Below the pieces are notes generated by a model. That model was not told where the DNA came from. It did not search any database and saw only the letters and a list, made by a program, of their open reading frames with translations. From an uncultured Caldilinea sp. (lineage in GTDB: Bacteria; Chloroflexota; Anaerolineae; Caldilineales; Caldilineaceae): DNA of 64,000 nucleotides. Within the stretch, counting starts at the first letter, position 1. Each line of letters begins with the position of its first letter. A program made the translations under genes and the position numbers. Below are positions 18,752-39,558 of this stretch, piece after piece. Location of the stretch: NCBI RefSeq assembly GCF_937128415.1, contig NZ_CAKZMJ010000069.1:1-64000 (forward strand). The letters are read 5' to 3'.

Positions 18752-19640
18752 TTACCCTTCCGCCGCAATCAGGCCGGCGCCGATCAGTCCGCTGTCTGCG
18801 CCCAATTGTGTGAACAACAACGCAGTGTCTCGATGCGAAGGCAGCGTGCGTTCGACGAAGGCGGCCTTCACTGCGTCGAGATAGCGCGCGCCGAGCAGGG
18901 CGGCGCTGCCGCCGATCAGGATCGCCTCCGGCGCAAGCACGTGGGCGATGCTCGCCAACCCCCAGCCCAGCCACCTCGCCGCTTCATCGACGGCGGGAAC
19001 GGCTTCGCCGTTGCAGTACGCCTGCGCCAGCGCCTGGACCGATGCATAACCGCTCTGCTGCAGCATCACGCTGGTGGCGGCGTACACCTCGAGACAGCCG
19101 CTCAACTGGTCGCTGCAAGGGCGGCCACCTTGCAACTCGACCAACACCTGCCCAATCTCGCCTGCGCCGCCTAACCGCCCTCGATATAACTTGCCATCAA
19201 TCACCACGCCGCCGCCAATGCCCGTGCCCACTGCCGCCAGCAAGAAATGGCGATAGGGGCGGCCGGCGCCCAGCACCGCCTCGGCCAGCGCGTGGCAGTT
19301 CACGTCGTTGTCCACAGATACGGGCATCTCCAGCGCCGAAGCCAGGCGTTCACCGAGGGGGAAGCCGCTCCACCCCGGCAGATGAAAGGTGGCGTAGCGC
19401 ACGACGCCGGTTTTCCGATCGATCTGGCCGGCGCTGGCGACGCCGGCCCGCCGTATGGTCCCCTGCGTCCCCGCATACCGGCGCATGACGGCGTGACCGA
19501 GGGCGGCCGTCCGCTGTGCAACGCGCTCCGGCCCTTCCGCCGCCCGTGTGGCGATCTCCTGGCGTTGATGCAGGCTGAAGTCCGGCTCCAGCACCGCAGC
19601 CGCCACCTTCGTGCCGCCGATGTCGAAGACCAGAATCGGC

Positions 19641-19654
<14 letters not shown>
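18752..19654 (-). CDS. ROK family sugar kinase
   Basis: This 300-residue kinase phosphorylates a hexose or N-acyl hexosamine. ILVFDIGGTKVAAAVLEP is the phosphate-binding loop, GVASAGQIDRKTG and SVDNDVNCHALAEAVLGAG follow, and the catalytic Asp lies in VDNDVN. The ROK zinc motif is degenerate: where CxCGxxGCxE is expected the sequence is CSDQLSGCLE, so one Cys and one Gly are replaced. Neighbours nanE, a sugar importer and a GntR regulator suggest N-acetylmannosamine kinase-like activity, but this is contextual inference. Its start overlaps the DUF4127 stop by 14 bp. Confidence 0.88.
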
Positions 19655-21329
<1,675 letters not shown>

Positions 21330-21346
21330 AGACAGACGCTCCTCTC

Positions 21347-22054
21347 TCAGCGTTTGAATATTTCGATCGCTTTCACAAACCTTTGCGTAATCTCCTGCGG
21401 CCGCGTGATGGCGCCTCCTACAACGACGCTCACAGCTCCTGCCGCCAACGCAGCGGTGACCTGTTCCGGCGTGTGATAGCGTCCTTCGGCGATCACGGGC
21501 GTCTTCAGCACGCGGCTCAGGGCGGCGACCAGGGCGATGTCAGGCCCGTCCTGCTGGGGGCTGTAGGGGGTGTAGCCTGACAGCGTCGTCGCCACAAAGT
21601 CGGCGTCGGCCGCCTCCGCTGCGACGCCTTCTTCAACGGTCGAGACGTCGGCGAGCACCGGAAGGCCGGTCGTTCGATGGATGGCGGCGATGAAGGACTT
21701 CAGGTCGGTGAATTCGGGCCGCGGCCGCGCCGTGGCGTCGATGGCGATGACGTCGGCGCCGGCTGCAGCGATTTCGCACGCGTGCGCCAGGGTCGGCGTA
21801 ATATAGACGTCGTAGCCTGGGATCTCCGCCTTGTAGAGGCCGATGATCGGCAACGAGACGACGCCGCGAATGGCGCGAACGTCCGAGGGAGTGTTGGCGC
21901 GGATGGCGGCGGCGCCGCCTTGCGCGGCCGCCAGCGCCATGCGCGCCATTATCTCGGCGCCGTAGAGCGGCTCATGCGGCAACGCCTGGCAAGAAACGAT
22001 CAGGCGTCCTCGCACCTGCCGAAGAAACGCCTCCGCCTTTTGCTGATGATCCAC
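21347..22054 (-). CDS. nanE: Putative N-acetylmannosamine-6-phosphate 2-epimerase
   Basis: This is a 235-residue TIM-barrel enzyme converting ManNAc-6-P to GlcNAc-6-P. LIVSCQALPHEPLYGAEIM, GGAAAIRANTPSDVRAIR, LPIIGLYKAEIPGYDVYITP (catalytic Lys75) and GADVIAIDATARPRP are all hallmark NanE segments. Length is normal. It lies just after the GntR regulator gene in the same operon. No nanA lyase is present in the window, so the pathway may start from imported ManNAc or a related sugar rather than sialic acid. Confidence 0.9.
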   Translation of the reverse strand: MDHQQKAEAFLRQVRGRLIVSCQALPHEPLYGAEIMARMALAAAQGGAAAIRANTPSDVRAIRGVVSLPIIGLYKAEIPGYDVYITPTLAHACEIAAAGADVIAIDATARPRPEFTDLKSFIAAIHRTTGLPVLADVSTVEEGVAAEAADADFVATTLSGYTPYSPQQDGPDIALVAALSRVLKTPVIAEGRYHTPEQVTAALAAGAVSVVVGGAITRPQEITQRFVKAIEIFKR

Positions 22055-22111
22055 GCAAACACTCCTTGATTACTTTTGCGTTTTCTGTGAACGCCTCTCT
22101 GCACACGCCCG

Positions 22112-22813
<702 letters not shown>

Positions 22814-22851
22814 CGCTTAAAATTCGATAGAAGAAAACACGTGGCGTTTTT

Positions 22852-22881
22852 ACAATAGCATTTTGGTCTATAAATTGTCAA
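22852..22881 (-). promoter_or_regulatory. Promoter of the amino-sugar operon with internal operator half-site
   Basis: On the minus strand TTGACA (22881-22876) is a perfect -35, followed 18 bp later by TATTGT (22857-22852). The spacer holds TATAGACCAAAA, resembling one half of the HutC-type operator. Transcription would begin near 22845 and read gntR, nanE and the downstream genes. Confidence 0.75.
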
Positions 22882-22895
22882 TAGTTCGGCCAAAA

Positions 22896-22924
22896 TTTAT
22901 ACCAAATATTTATTTTGGTATAAA
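22896..22924. promoter_or_regulatory. Perfect 11-bp inverted repeat, candidate GntR operator
   Basis: TTTATACCAAA (22896-22906) and TTTGGTATAAA (22914-22924) are perfect inverted copies with a 7-bp spacer. A related half-site, TTTGGTCTATAAA, lies at 22862-22874 inside the promoter. Three similar half-sites upstream of a GntR/HutC gene point to an autoregulatory operator region. Confidence 0.65.
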
Positions 22925-22970
22925 AAAGAACGCACTCTGCTGGTGCGATGTTTAAGAGTAGGATGCCACC

Positions 22971-23225
22971 GCAGCTGCGGCTCGCAGCCGCACCTCCTCG
23001 ACAGCCCACAAGGCCTCGGGAAATCCAAGGAAGCGCAGTAGGCCCTCACCCCCCGCCCCCCTCTCCCAATGTTGGGAGAGGGGGAGAAGGAAGCGTCGCA
23101 GCTGCGGCTCGCAGCCGCACATCCTCGACAGCCTACAAAGTCTTGGGGAATGCGAAGAAGCGCTGCTACGAGCAGCGCCTACCGGTTGACAGAATTCTTC
23201 GGGAAATTCCATCCAGCTTCCTCAA
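22971..23225 (+). repeat. Array of dispersed repeats R2-R4 with a second palindrome
   Basis: Two near-identical copies start at 22971 and 23098 and share GCAGCTGCGGCTCGCAGCC plus a CTCGACAGCC tail. A third variant starts at 23160 with GCGCTGCT-ACG-AGCAGCGC. In each copy a 7-8 bp hairpin head is followed by a similar CGACAG..GGGAA tail. Between R2 and R3 lies a 13-bp perfect palindrome (23057-23069 with 23072-23084) of the CCCCCTCTCCCAA type. No coding function is seen. Confidence 0.6.
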
Positions 23226-23322
23226 GGTTGCATTCTACGCACAGGTGTCCTCGAACTGCGCAACATGAATCTATAAGACAATTCAGTCCATTTCCAATTT
23301 TCCCTCTCCAATCCCTATCCGT

Positions 23323-23328
23323 TATACT
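23323..23328 (+). promoter_or_regulatory. Candidate -10 box of the argG leader
   Basis: TATACT lies about 7 bp before the predicted start of the structured leader (about 23335). The region 17 bp upstream reads TTCCCT, a poor -35, so the promoter is only moderately supported. Confidence 0.4.
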
Positions 23329-23334
23329 ATGCGC

Positions 23335-23498
<164 letters not shown>

Positions 23499-23569
23499 TT
23501 GTTTTGAACATGGTCTGTTTGAACCTTATTTTGGCATCGTTTTGTCCATGATTAGAAAGGGTCGCCCAA

Positions 23570-24844
<1,275 letters not shown>

Positions 24845-24899
24845 GAGGTCGCCGACCTCGGCGGGCGTCTTCCAGGAAGCTTTGGAGCTTCCTGGAAGA
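24845..24899 (+). terminator. Double hairpin between argG and argJ
   Basis: GAGGTCG-C-CGACCTC (24845-24859) is followed by a perfect 14-bp stem, TCTTCCAGGAAGCT (24868-24881) with 24886-24899, and a TTGG loop. No T-run follows, so it may modulate read-through from argG into argJ or protect mRNA ends. It could also belong to the hairpin repeats of this genome. Confidence 0.5.
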
Positions 24900-24954
24900 T
24901 GGCGACGACTTTCGTTCCTACGTCTCCTCTCTCCACTCTCACAAGGAGCAAGCC

Positions 24955-26178
<1,224 letters not shown>

Positions 26179-26209
26179 CGCACTCTTCAAACGCGCCAAG
26201 ACTTACGCT

Positions 26210-26575
26210 CGCAAACCGCACCTTTGCGCCGGTTTCGATCTGCGTCCAGAACCGGTCAGCAGCCCAAACCGGCGCATCGTGCTGAACGCCCAGCGCCGGA
26301 CAGGCTCAATCTGCGAGCGAGAGCGTTTTGTGGGTCAACCACAATCTGGCGGCCCGTTCGGCCAAAGTCGAGTCGAATGCCACAATTACGAGACCAAGCG
26401 CCTCCATCGCCTCGCGTAGGTCGGCAATGTCCACCCCGTGCGCCAGGGATTTTTGCAACACCTCCGCCCAGTTCACGCTCGACATAGCGCTTCCCGATAA
26501 AACTTCTTTGACCGCAGCGGCTCCTGGCTCATCCTGCAGCCATGCGAGCAAGGCGGAGACGTCGAGAACCCGCAT
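26210..26575 (-). pseudogene. VapC-like PIN-domain toxin with in-frame TGA
   Basis: From 26575 the reading MRVLDVSALLAWLQDEPGA (Asp5) to NWAEVLQK (Glu38) and KTLSLAD (Asp89) is a typical PIN-domain ribonuclease toxin. At 26308-26306 a TGA replaces what is usually an Arg codon in LADRACLAL. The same frame continues after the stop with ACPALGVQHDAPVWAADRFW, the normal C-terminal half including the last conserved Asp. A single CGA-to-TGA transition explains this. No VapB antitoxin frame was found upstream, so it looks like a dead, orphan toxin. Ordinary continuation would approach the argJ stop. Its true 3' boundary is uncertain. Confidence 0.75.
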
Positions 26576-26708
26576 TTATCATTTCAATCCATCTTATGGG
26601 ATCAGGAAAACAGTCGAGGCATGCATGTCGCGTGTGGACAGAACGCTTTCTCTCCGGAAAACAGGGGGAAAGCTTGGCGTTTTGTCCCCCTTGATGCACA
26701 ATTGAAGT

Positions 26709-27260
26709 ATGGCTGAGAAATTACGCATTTTTGTCGCTGCAACCCAAGACCTGGAGGCAATGCGCAGCGTGATCGGCAAAGCGATCGCCGAACTGCCCGT
26801 GCAGGTGGAGATCGAAATCCGCCGCTCGCCGCCGCTGCTGCCCACCGTCGACGAAATTTTCGAACGCATCGCCAACTGCGACCGGGTCTATTTCTTGCTC
26901 GGCAACGACATCACCGCACCAGCCGGACTGGAATGGGCATTGGCCTGGCGGTTGGAGCGACCTATTCTGCCGTTGCGCCACAGCCCCAAGCCGACGCCCG
27001 CTGCGCAGGAGTTTCAGCGCCTCTCGCCGCTGCCGTGGCTCGATTTTCACACCGCCACCGAGCTGGCGCGCCTCGTCTCGCTCGACGTCGCCCGCCTACT
27101 TCATCACCCCGCCAACCGCTATGGGTTGACGCTCTCCGAGTTGGAGCGTCTGGAGGGTTACATCAAGCGGCTGGATCAGGTTCAGGCGGAGGTGGAGAAA
27201 GAGCCCACCGGCGCCGAAGGGGGCGGCGTCCTGATCGACAGCCGGTCGGCTGAAGCGTGA
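26709..27260 (+). CDS. Hypothetical protein, DUF4062/TIR-like N-terminal fold
   Basis: This 183-residue protein was not recognised with certainty. The N-terminal strand KLRIFVAATQDLEAMRSVI, then a helix-rich middle with RIANCDRVYFLLGNDITAPAGLEWALAW and ERPILPLRH, follows the layout of DUF4062 or TIR-like nucleotide-sensing folds (FVSSTxxDL...R, then CDxYxxLLG). The second half is helical and charged (LSELERLEGYIKRLDQVQAEVEKE), possibly a coiled coil. A weak promoter (TTGGCG, 17 bp, CACAAT) lies directly before the ATG. Codon use matches the neighbours. Function unknown. Confidence 0.6.
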   Translation: MAEKLRIFVAATQDLEAMRSVIGKAIAELPVQVEIEIRRSPPLLPTVDEIFERIANCDRVYFLLGNDITAPAGLEWALAWRLERPILPLRHSPKPTPAAQEFQRLSPLPWLDFHTATELARLVSLDVARLLHHPANRYGLTLSELERLEGYIKRLDQVQAEVEKEPTGAEGGGVLIDSRSAEA

Positions 27261-27283
27261 TCAATTCAAGCCTTCTTTCAACG

Positions 27284-28831
<1,548 letters not shown>

Positions 28832-28842
<11 letters not shown>

Positions 28843-30736
28843 GTGGTTGGAAGGGGACGCGGCTGAGGCGCGCGCAGCGGAGAAACATCATCTAGAGATT
28901 TTCGATGGTGGAATCTCGCACCCTCCGCTGTGGCGCGATGCGCTCTTCTGGCTGGCCGTTGGGTTCACGATCTTCGCCGTGGCGCCTTTCCTGCTGCCCG
29001 GCTATTTCTGGGGCGCCAACGACGCGCGTCACCATGTCTACTTCTTGTTTGAATACGACCGGCTCGTGCAGGATGGCATCTGGTGGCCGCGTTGGAGCCC
29101 CGACTTCGCCTTCGGGTATGGCTATCCCTTTTTCAACATCTACGGCCCCTTCAGCCATTTTCTCGGCGAGCTGTTTCACTATTTTCTGGGCTTTGACTTT
29201 ACCGACGCCGTCGAGGCGGTTTTTGTCCTCAGCATTGTCGCCAGCGCCGGCGCCATGTACGCCTTTGTGCGCTCCTGGCTGGGGCGACCGGCGGCGTTGC
29301 TGGCGGCGCTGGCCTACACTTATGCTCCCTATCACCTGCTCAACCTCTACGTGCGCGCCAATTTGGCGGAGAGCATGGCTTTCGTCTGGCTGCCGCTTTG
29401 CCTGTGGACGGCGCGACAGGCGGTGGTGCGCCCGGCCTACCGCTGGATCGTCGGCCTGGCGGTGAGCTACGCCGGCCTGATGGTCACGAGCAACCTGGTG
29501 ATCGTCCTCTTCACGCCGTTGCTGGCAGGCTATGTCCTGCTGCTGGCGCTGCTCTATGCGCAGCCAGGGGCTAAAGGAGGATGGGCGAAGGTGCGCGCGT
29601 GGCTGCGCGCGCTGGCGGCCCCCGCGCTGGGCGGCGCGGCGGGGCTTGGCCTGAGCGCCGCCTTCTGGCTGCCCGCCTTTACAGAACGACAATATGTGCG
29701 CGTCGACCAGTGGTTCGACGGCCGCTACGCCTATCGCGGCCATTTCGTCGAGTGGCATCAATTTTTCAGCCCGGCCTGGGGATTCGGCGCCAGCGTTCCG
29801 GGGCCGGATGATACGATCAGTTTTCAAATTGGCGCGGCGCTGGTCGTCTTCGGCGCACTTGGCGTGCTTTTCACGTGGAAAACGCTGGAGCGAGCGCGCT
29901 GGGAAGTTCTCTTTTTCATCGTCGGCGCTGTATTCGGTCTTTTCGTCGCCAGCGTCTCCGGCGCACGGCTATGGGAGCTTCCCGTCGTGGGCGGTGTGCT
30001 GCAGGCTGCGCAATTCCCCTGGCGGTGGCTGGTGATCACGACATTGTGCGTCAGTCTGCTCGCTGCCCTGGTCGGACATCGGTCGATCGTGGCGGAAATG
30101 CAACGTTTGTCGTTGCCGCTGTTGACGCTCGCCAGCCTGCTGATTCTCGCCAGCTATCCGTACCTGCGCGTCGAAATCCGCGAACCGGCCGAAGGCCCGG
30201 TGAGCCTGGCGGCCCTGATGCGTTTTCAACAGTCCGCCGATGAAATGACGGGCAGCACGGCCTGGGTCAAGGAGATTCCAACCTGGAGCCCAATGGCCGA
30301 CTATTACATCAGCCAGGAGCAGGCAGGGGGGCCGGTTCGGCCGGTCGATACGAAGCTCGATTATTCGATTTTTGACTATGAGACATTTGGCGCCAGCTCG
30401 GTGGCGCACAGTACAATCAGCGAGGAAGTTTTCTACTACAACGGTCGAGAGACGCCGCAACGGCTTGTCTTCAACCACTTTTACTATCCGGGCTGGAACG
30501 CCTACCTGCTCGACGGCGAGCATGGACAACGCATCCAACAGATTCCGGTTGTTCCGGAAGAGACCGGAACGCTGGGACGCATGACGGTCGAAGTCCCGCC
30601 CGGCAGCGGCTATCTTCTGCTCATCTATGAGGACACCCCGCCGCGCATCGTCGGCGGCGTTCTTTCGATCGTCACAATAAGTTTGCTGGCGATCGGCGGT
30701 GCAATTTCCATCATCATGCAGCGTCGTCGAAAATAA
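28832..30736 (+). CDS. 6-pyruvoyl-tetrahydropterin synthase-related membrane protein
   Basis: This is a 634-residue polytopic protein. LPGYFWGANDARHHVYFLFEYDRLVQDGIWWPRWSPDFAFGYGYP is cut here into its key features: the DxxxH-type loop ANDARHH and the WPRWSPD motif, both hallmarks of PF10131-like GT-C proteins. A dozen helices follow, then a C-terminal soluble region with FNHFYYPGWNAYLLDGE and a last helix ending in basic RRRK. The start ATG 28832 overlaps the preceding stop; an earlier in-frame codon deep inside the previous gene was rejected. Despite the family name there is no evidence for pterin chemistry; membrane glycosyl transfer is more likely (inference). Confidence 0.75.
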
Positions 30737-30758
30737 TCCATCGACGCAGAAGCGTCAT

Positions 30759-30800
30759 ATTTGCATAGCGAGTATAAAGATTTGCATAGCGAGTATAAAG
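30759..30800 (+). repeat. Perfect tandem duplication of a 21-bp promoter-like unit
   Basis: Two adjacent identical 21-bp copies, 30759-30779 and 30780-30800, each contain TTGCAT followed by TATAAA. They lie 38 bp upstream of the carbonic anhydrase start. A duplicated -10-like element is a plausible reading. Confidence 0.7.
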
Positions 30801-30837
30801 AAAAAAGCAAAAAAGTAGAAGCTGGAGTTTTAAGACG

Positions 30838-31503
30838 ATGAATCCCTTGCAAAGTCTGTTCGATGGCAATCGAGCCTGGGTGCAGGAAATAAAGGCGCAG
30901 GATCAAACGTTCTTTGAGCGCCTGGCCGAACAACAGACGCCGGAATATCTGTGGATTGGCTGCGCCGACAGCCGCGTGCCGGCCACGCAGATCACCGGCA
31001 TGTTGCCGGGGTCGCTCTTCGTGCATCGCAACGTGGCGAATCTGGTGGTCCACACCGATTTGAACTGCCTCGCCGTCATGCAATACGCAGTTGATGTGCT
31101 CCAGGTGAAGCATATTGTCATCTGCGGTCATTATGGGTGTGGCGGCGTCAAGGCGGCGTTGATGCATAGCCGCCTGGGTTTGATCGATAACTGGATTCAA
31201 CACATTCAAGATGTCGCAGAAATCCATGCCGCCTACCTTGCGAGCGTGCAGGACGAGCACATTCGCTTCGATCGACTTTGCGAGCTGAACGTTATCGAAC
31301 AGGTGCGCAACGCCTGCTCCACCTCCGTCGTGCAAGGGGCATGGGAACGAGGGCAACCTCTGTCGGTGCACGGCGTGATCTACGATTTAAAGGAGGGACT
31401 GTTGCACGGGCTAAATATCACGGTGACAACACCTGAAACGCTGAACGATATCTATAAGGCCGCCGTAGCGGCTGTCCATCGTCGTAACGCAGACAATCGC
31501 TAA
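30838..31503 (+). CDS. can: Beta-class carbonic anhydrase
   Basis: This is a 221-residue zinc enzyme interconverting CO2 and bicarbonate. Zinc ligands are Cys42 and Asp44 (CADSR), His98 and Cys101 (CGHYGCGGV), in exactly the E. coli Can positions; Arg46 completes the Asp-Arg dyad. FVHRNVANLV precedes the second half. It supplies bicarbonate for carboxylases, including those feeding arginine and nucleotide synthesis. It stands behind a duplicated promoter-like unit and ahead of a Nudix gene on the same strand. Confidence 0.94.
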   Translation: MNPLQSLFDGNRAWVQEIKAQDQTFFERLAEQQTPEYLWIGCADSRVPATQITGMLPGSLFVHRNVANLVVHTDLNCLAVMQYAVDVLQVKHIVICGHYGCGGVKAALMHSRLGLIDNWIQHIQDVAEIHAAYLASVQDEHIRFDRLCELNVIEQVRNACSTSVVQGAWERGQPLSVHGVIYDLKEGLLHGLNITVTTPETLNDIYKAAVAAVHRRNADNR

Positions 31504-31572
31504 ACCGTTCTGGAGCAGAGAATTTTTTGTAAGCCCGCCCTGATCCCGCCACAACCGCCAGGAGCAACCACT

Positions 31573-32199
<627 letters not shown>

Positions 32200-32223
32200 A
32201 AATCGTTTGAGGAGTGAGCACGC

Positions 32224-34794
<2,571 letters not shown>

Positions 34795-34843
34795 AAAAGA
34801 AAGGTCGCCTCGACCAGCTCCTCTCATTTGCGATCGCGCCGTC

Positions 34844-34879
34844 GACGCCGCCGATCCACCGACCTGGGTCGGCGGCGTC
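34844..34879. terminator. Bidirectional terminator between pheT and nucleoside hydrolase
   Basis: GACGCCGCCGA (34844-34854) and TCGGCGGCGTC (34869-34879) form a perfect 11-bp stem. CTGCAAAAAA on one side and ATAAAAAAGAAAG nearer pheT on the other supply A/T tracts. It lies between convergent stops at 34794 and 34892. Confidence 0.75.
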
Positions 34880-34891
34880 GCTGCAAAAAAT

Positions 34892-35764
<873 letters not shown>

Positions 35765-36052
35765 GATGGCTCCTAAATCAGCGTTGCAGAGGATAAAAAG
35801 CGCAATTTGAAAAGCGTAGAGACCTCTCCGCAAGAGCGTATCATGAAATCGGATGGAAAGCGAATAGCAATCGTCGCCTCTTTGCTCGATGCTTTCGTTC
35901 CGGATCGATTCCGTTTTGCACCTGCACGCGTAGCGCACAATCCCCTGTCGAAATTCCTCGGTTCGCGCCAAAAGGTCTACAATGTAGCGTATATGTAGAT
36001 CGCGTTCCAACAGACAGCGCAATTCCACAGCATTGAGCAAAAGGAGGTCCTG

Positions 36053-37990
<1,938 letters not shown>

Positions 37991-38018
37991 CGTTTTACTC
38001 TTTAATTTACTCTTCAAC

Positions 38019-38078
38019 GCAGAGGCGCGGAGAGCGCAGAGTTTCTCTCAACAGGGATCTCGGCCTCTCCGCCTCTGC
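38019..38078. repeat. Hairpin repeat of the GCAGAGGCG type
   Basis: GCAGAGGCGCGGAGAG (38019-38034) pairs with CTCTCCGCCTCTGC (38065-38078) apart from two extra bases. The imperfect stem of iterated GCAGAG/GGAGAG units resembles the hairpin repeats around the GxxExxY gene at 59.4 kb in style, though not in sequence. Confidence 0.5.
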
Positions 38079-38109
38079 AGTCAAACGCAATTGAACGAAA
38101 GGATCGTCC

Positions 38110-38889
38110 ATGCGCTACAGTTTATGCTCCTACAGTTTGCATCGCACCGTCGAGGCCGGGAAGATGGATCTCTTCGGGTATTTCAACTTCTGCAAGGAGG
38201 CGGGCTACACCCAGCTTGACCCCTGGAACGTGCACCTGCAACGCGCGTACGACGACAACGGTTTCCTCGCCGAGGTCAAAGCGGCGGCGCAAGAGACCGG
38301 CCTGCCGATGGGATGCATCGCAGTCGATGGCGCACACATCTTCGAGCCGAGCGCGGAGGCGCGCGAGGAAAACCGCAGACGCCGCTATCGCTGGCTGGAG
38401 ATCGCCCACGAACTTGGCGCCGAGCAACTGCGCATCGACGCCGGCGGTCGCGAACAAACGTTGGAGGAAATCTTCGACATTGTCGTCGAGGGCTACCAAG
38501 ACATCATCGCCCGCGCTCGGCCTCTGAACGTCGAGATTCTGATCGAGAACCACTGGGGGCCGACCAACCATCCCGACGCCATGCATCGCCTGTTTGCGGC
38601 CGTCCCGGAGCTGGGGCTGCTCTTCGACTCTTACAACTGGCCCAAAGGGACGCATGAACAGGCGTGGCGGGAATGCGGCAAGTACGCCCGCCTCACCCAT
38701 TTCAAAACCTTTTCGTTCGACGCCGAGGGCAACGAGCCGGAGTGGGATCTGCCGCGGCTGGTGAGGCTGCTGCAGGAAGCGGGCTACCAGGGCGCCTGGG
38801 GCGTCGAGAGCACGCCCTACGATGGCGACGAGATCGGCGCGGCGCGCAAGTCCATCGCCCTGCTGAAGCGCATCCTGGGCGACGACTAG
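38110..38889 (+). CDS. Sugar phosphate isomerase/epimerase (TIM barrel)
   Basis: This is a 259-residue xylose isomerase-like TIM-barrel protein. The conserved metal ligands appear in order: Glu in VEILIENHWGP, Asp in GLLFDSYNWPKG, His in LTHFKTFSFD and Glu in GAWGVESTPYDGD. Members interconvert or dehydrate sugars and inositols. It is followed by a truncated P450 on the other strand and a Gfo/Idh gene, a common partner in inositol-like catabolism, but no specific substrate can be set. Confidence 0.85.
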   Translation: MRYSLCSYSLHRTVEAGKMDLFGYFNFCKEAGYTQLDPWNVHLQRAYDDNGFLAEVKAAAQETGLPMGCIAVDGAHIFEPSAEAREENRRRRYRWLEIAHELGAEQLRIDAGGREQTLEEIFDIVVEGYQDIIARARPLNVEILIENHWGPTNHPDAMHRLFAAVPELGLLFDSYNWPKGTHEQAWRECGKYARLTHFKTFSFDAEGNEPEWDLPRLVRLLQEAGYQGAWGVESTPYDGDEIGAARKSIALLKRILGDD

Positions 38890-38900
38890 CGCCGCCGCAG

Positions 38901-39431
38901 TCACCGGCCGGCCTTGTTGAGACGAGGGGGATCCCATGCCACCGGCAGCGCCAGCAGCCCACGAAAAAGCGGCAGCAGCCGCCATCGCAGCTGCTCCACG
39001 TCCGTCGCCAGTCGCAGGCCGGGCAGACGGCGCAGCAGCGCGTTGAGCGCAATCTCCCCTTCGAGGCGGGCAAGCGAAGCGCCGAGACAGTAATGCGCAC
39101 CGTGTCCAAACCCCAGATGGCGCTGAGGATTGCGGTGGATGTCGAAACGATCGGCGTCGAGAAATTGGCGCTCGTCGCGATTGGCGCTGCCTACGACGGC
39201 GATGATCAGGTCGCCGCGCCGAAGCTGTCTGCCGGCAAGCGTGACATCGCGGGCGACAAAGCGGGTGATCGTGCGTTCGACCGGCCCTTCGTAGCGGAGC
39301 ACTTCCTCGATCATGGCGAGAGTGAGGGCAGGATTGCGGCGCACTGCGGCGAGTTGATCGGGATGAAGCAGCAAGGTCAACACGGCGTTGCCGATCAGAC
39401 CGACCGTCGTCTCATGGCCGGCCACGATCAT
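38901..39431 (-). pseudogene. Cytochrome P450, C-terminal fragment only
   Basis: Only the last 176 residues of a bacterial P450 remain: I-helix AGHETT at residues 4-9, ExxR in EEVLRY (Glu43-Arg46), and heme ligand Cys115 in LGFGHGAHYCLGA. Roughly 220-230 residues, the whole N-terminal half, are missing upstream. The 5' region (39432-39540) has no matching sequence in any frame that I can see, so this is a truncation rather than a frameshift. It starts at an internal Met codon where LLxAGHETT is normal. Unlikely to be functional. Confidence 0.8.
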
Positions 39432-39558
39432 TCTGCGAGGAGCGGCGCTTGTTTTGAAATGCGCAATAGCGCCGTCCGTCCCGCCGACATCGTCGCCACA
39501 GAAATCGATCGTAAAAAATCTATCTCAAACTCAATAACATTGTAAAAAAGGAGTGGAT

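Noticed and set aside
22971..23225. CRISPR-like array
   Set aside because: Only two near-identical copies plus variants, no constant repeat/spacer size and no cas genes in the window.
26594..26875. Possible antitoxin partner of the PIN pseudogene
   Set aside because: The minus-strand frame overlaps the start of the DUF4062-like gene and shows no antitoxin fold or ribosome site.
35765..36040. N-terminal extension of the nucleoside hydrolase
   Set aside because: The extra 92 residues have no family features; the Asp-rich calcium site begins right after the internal ATG at 35764.
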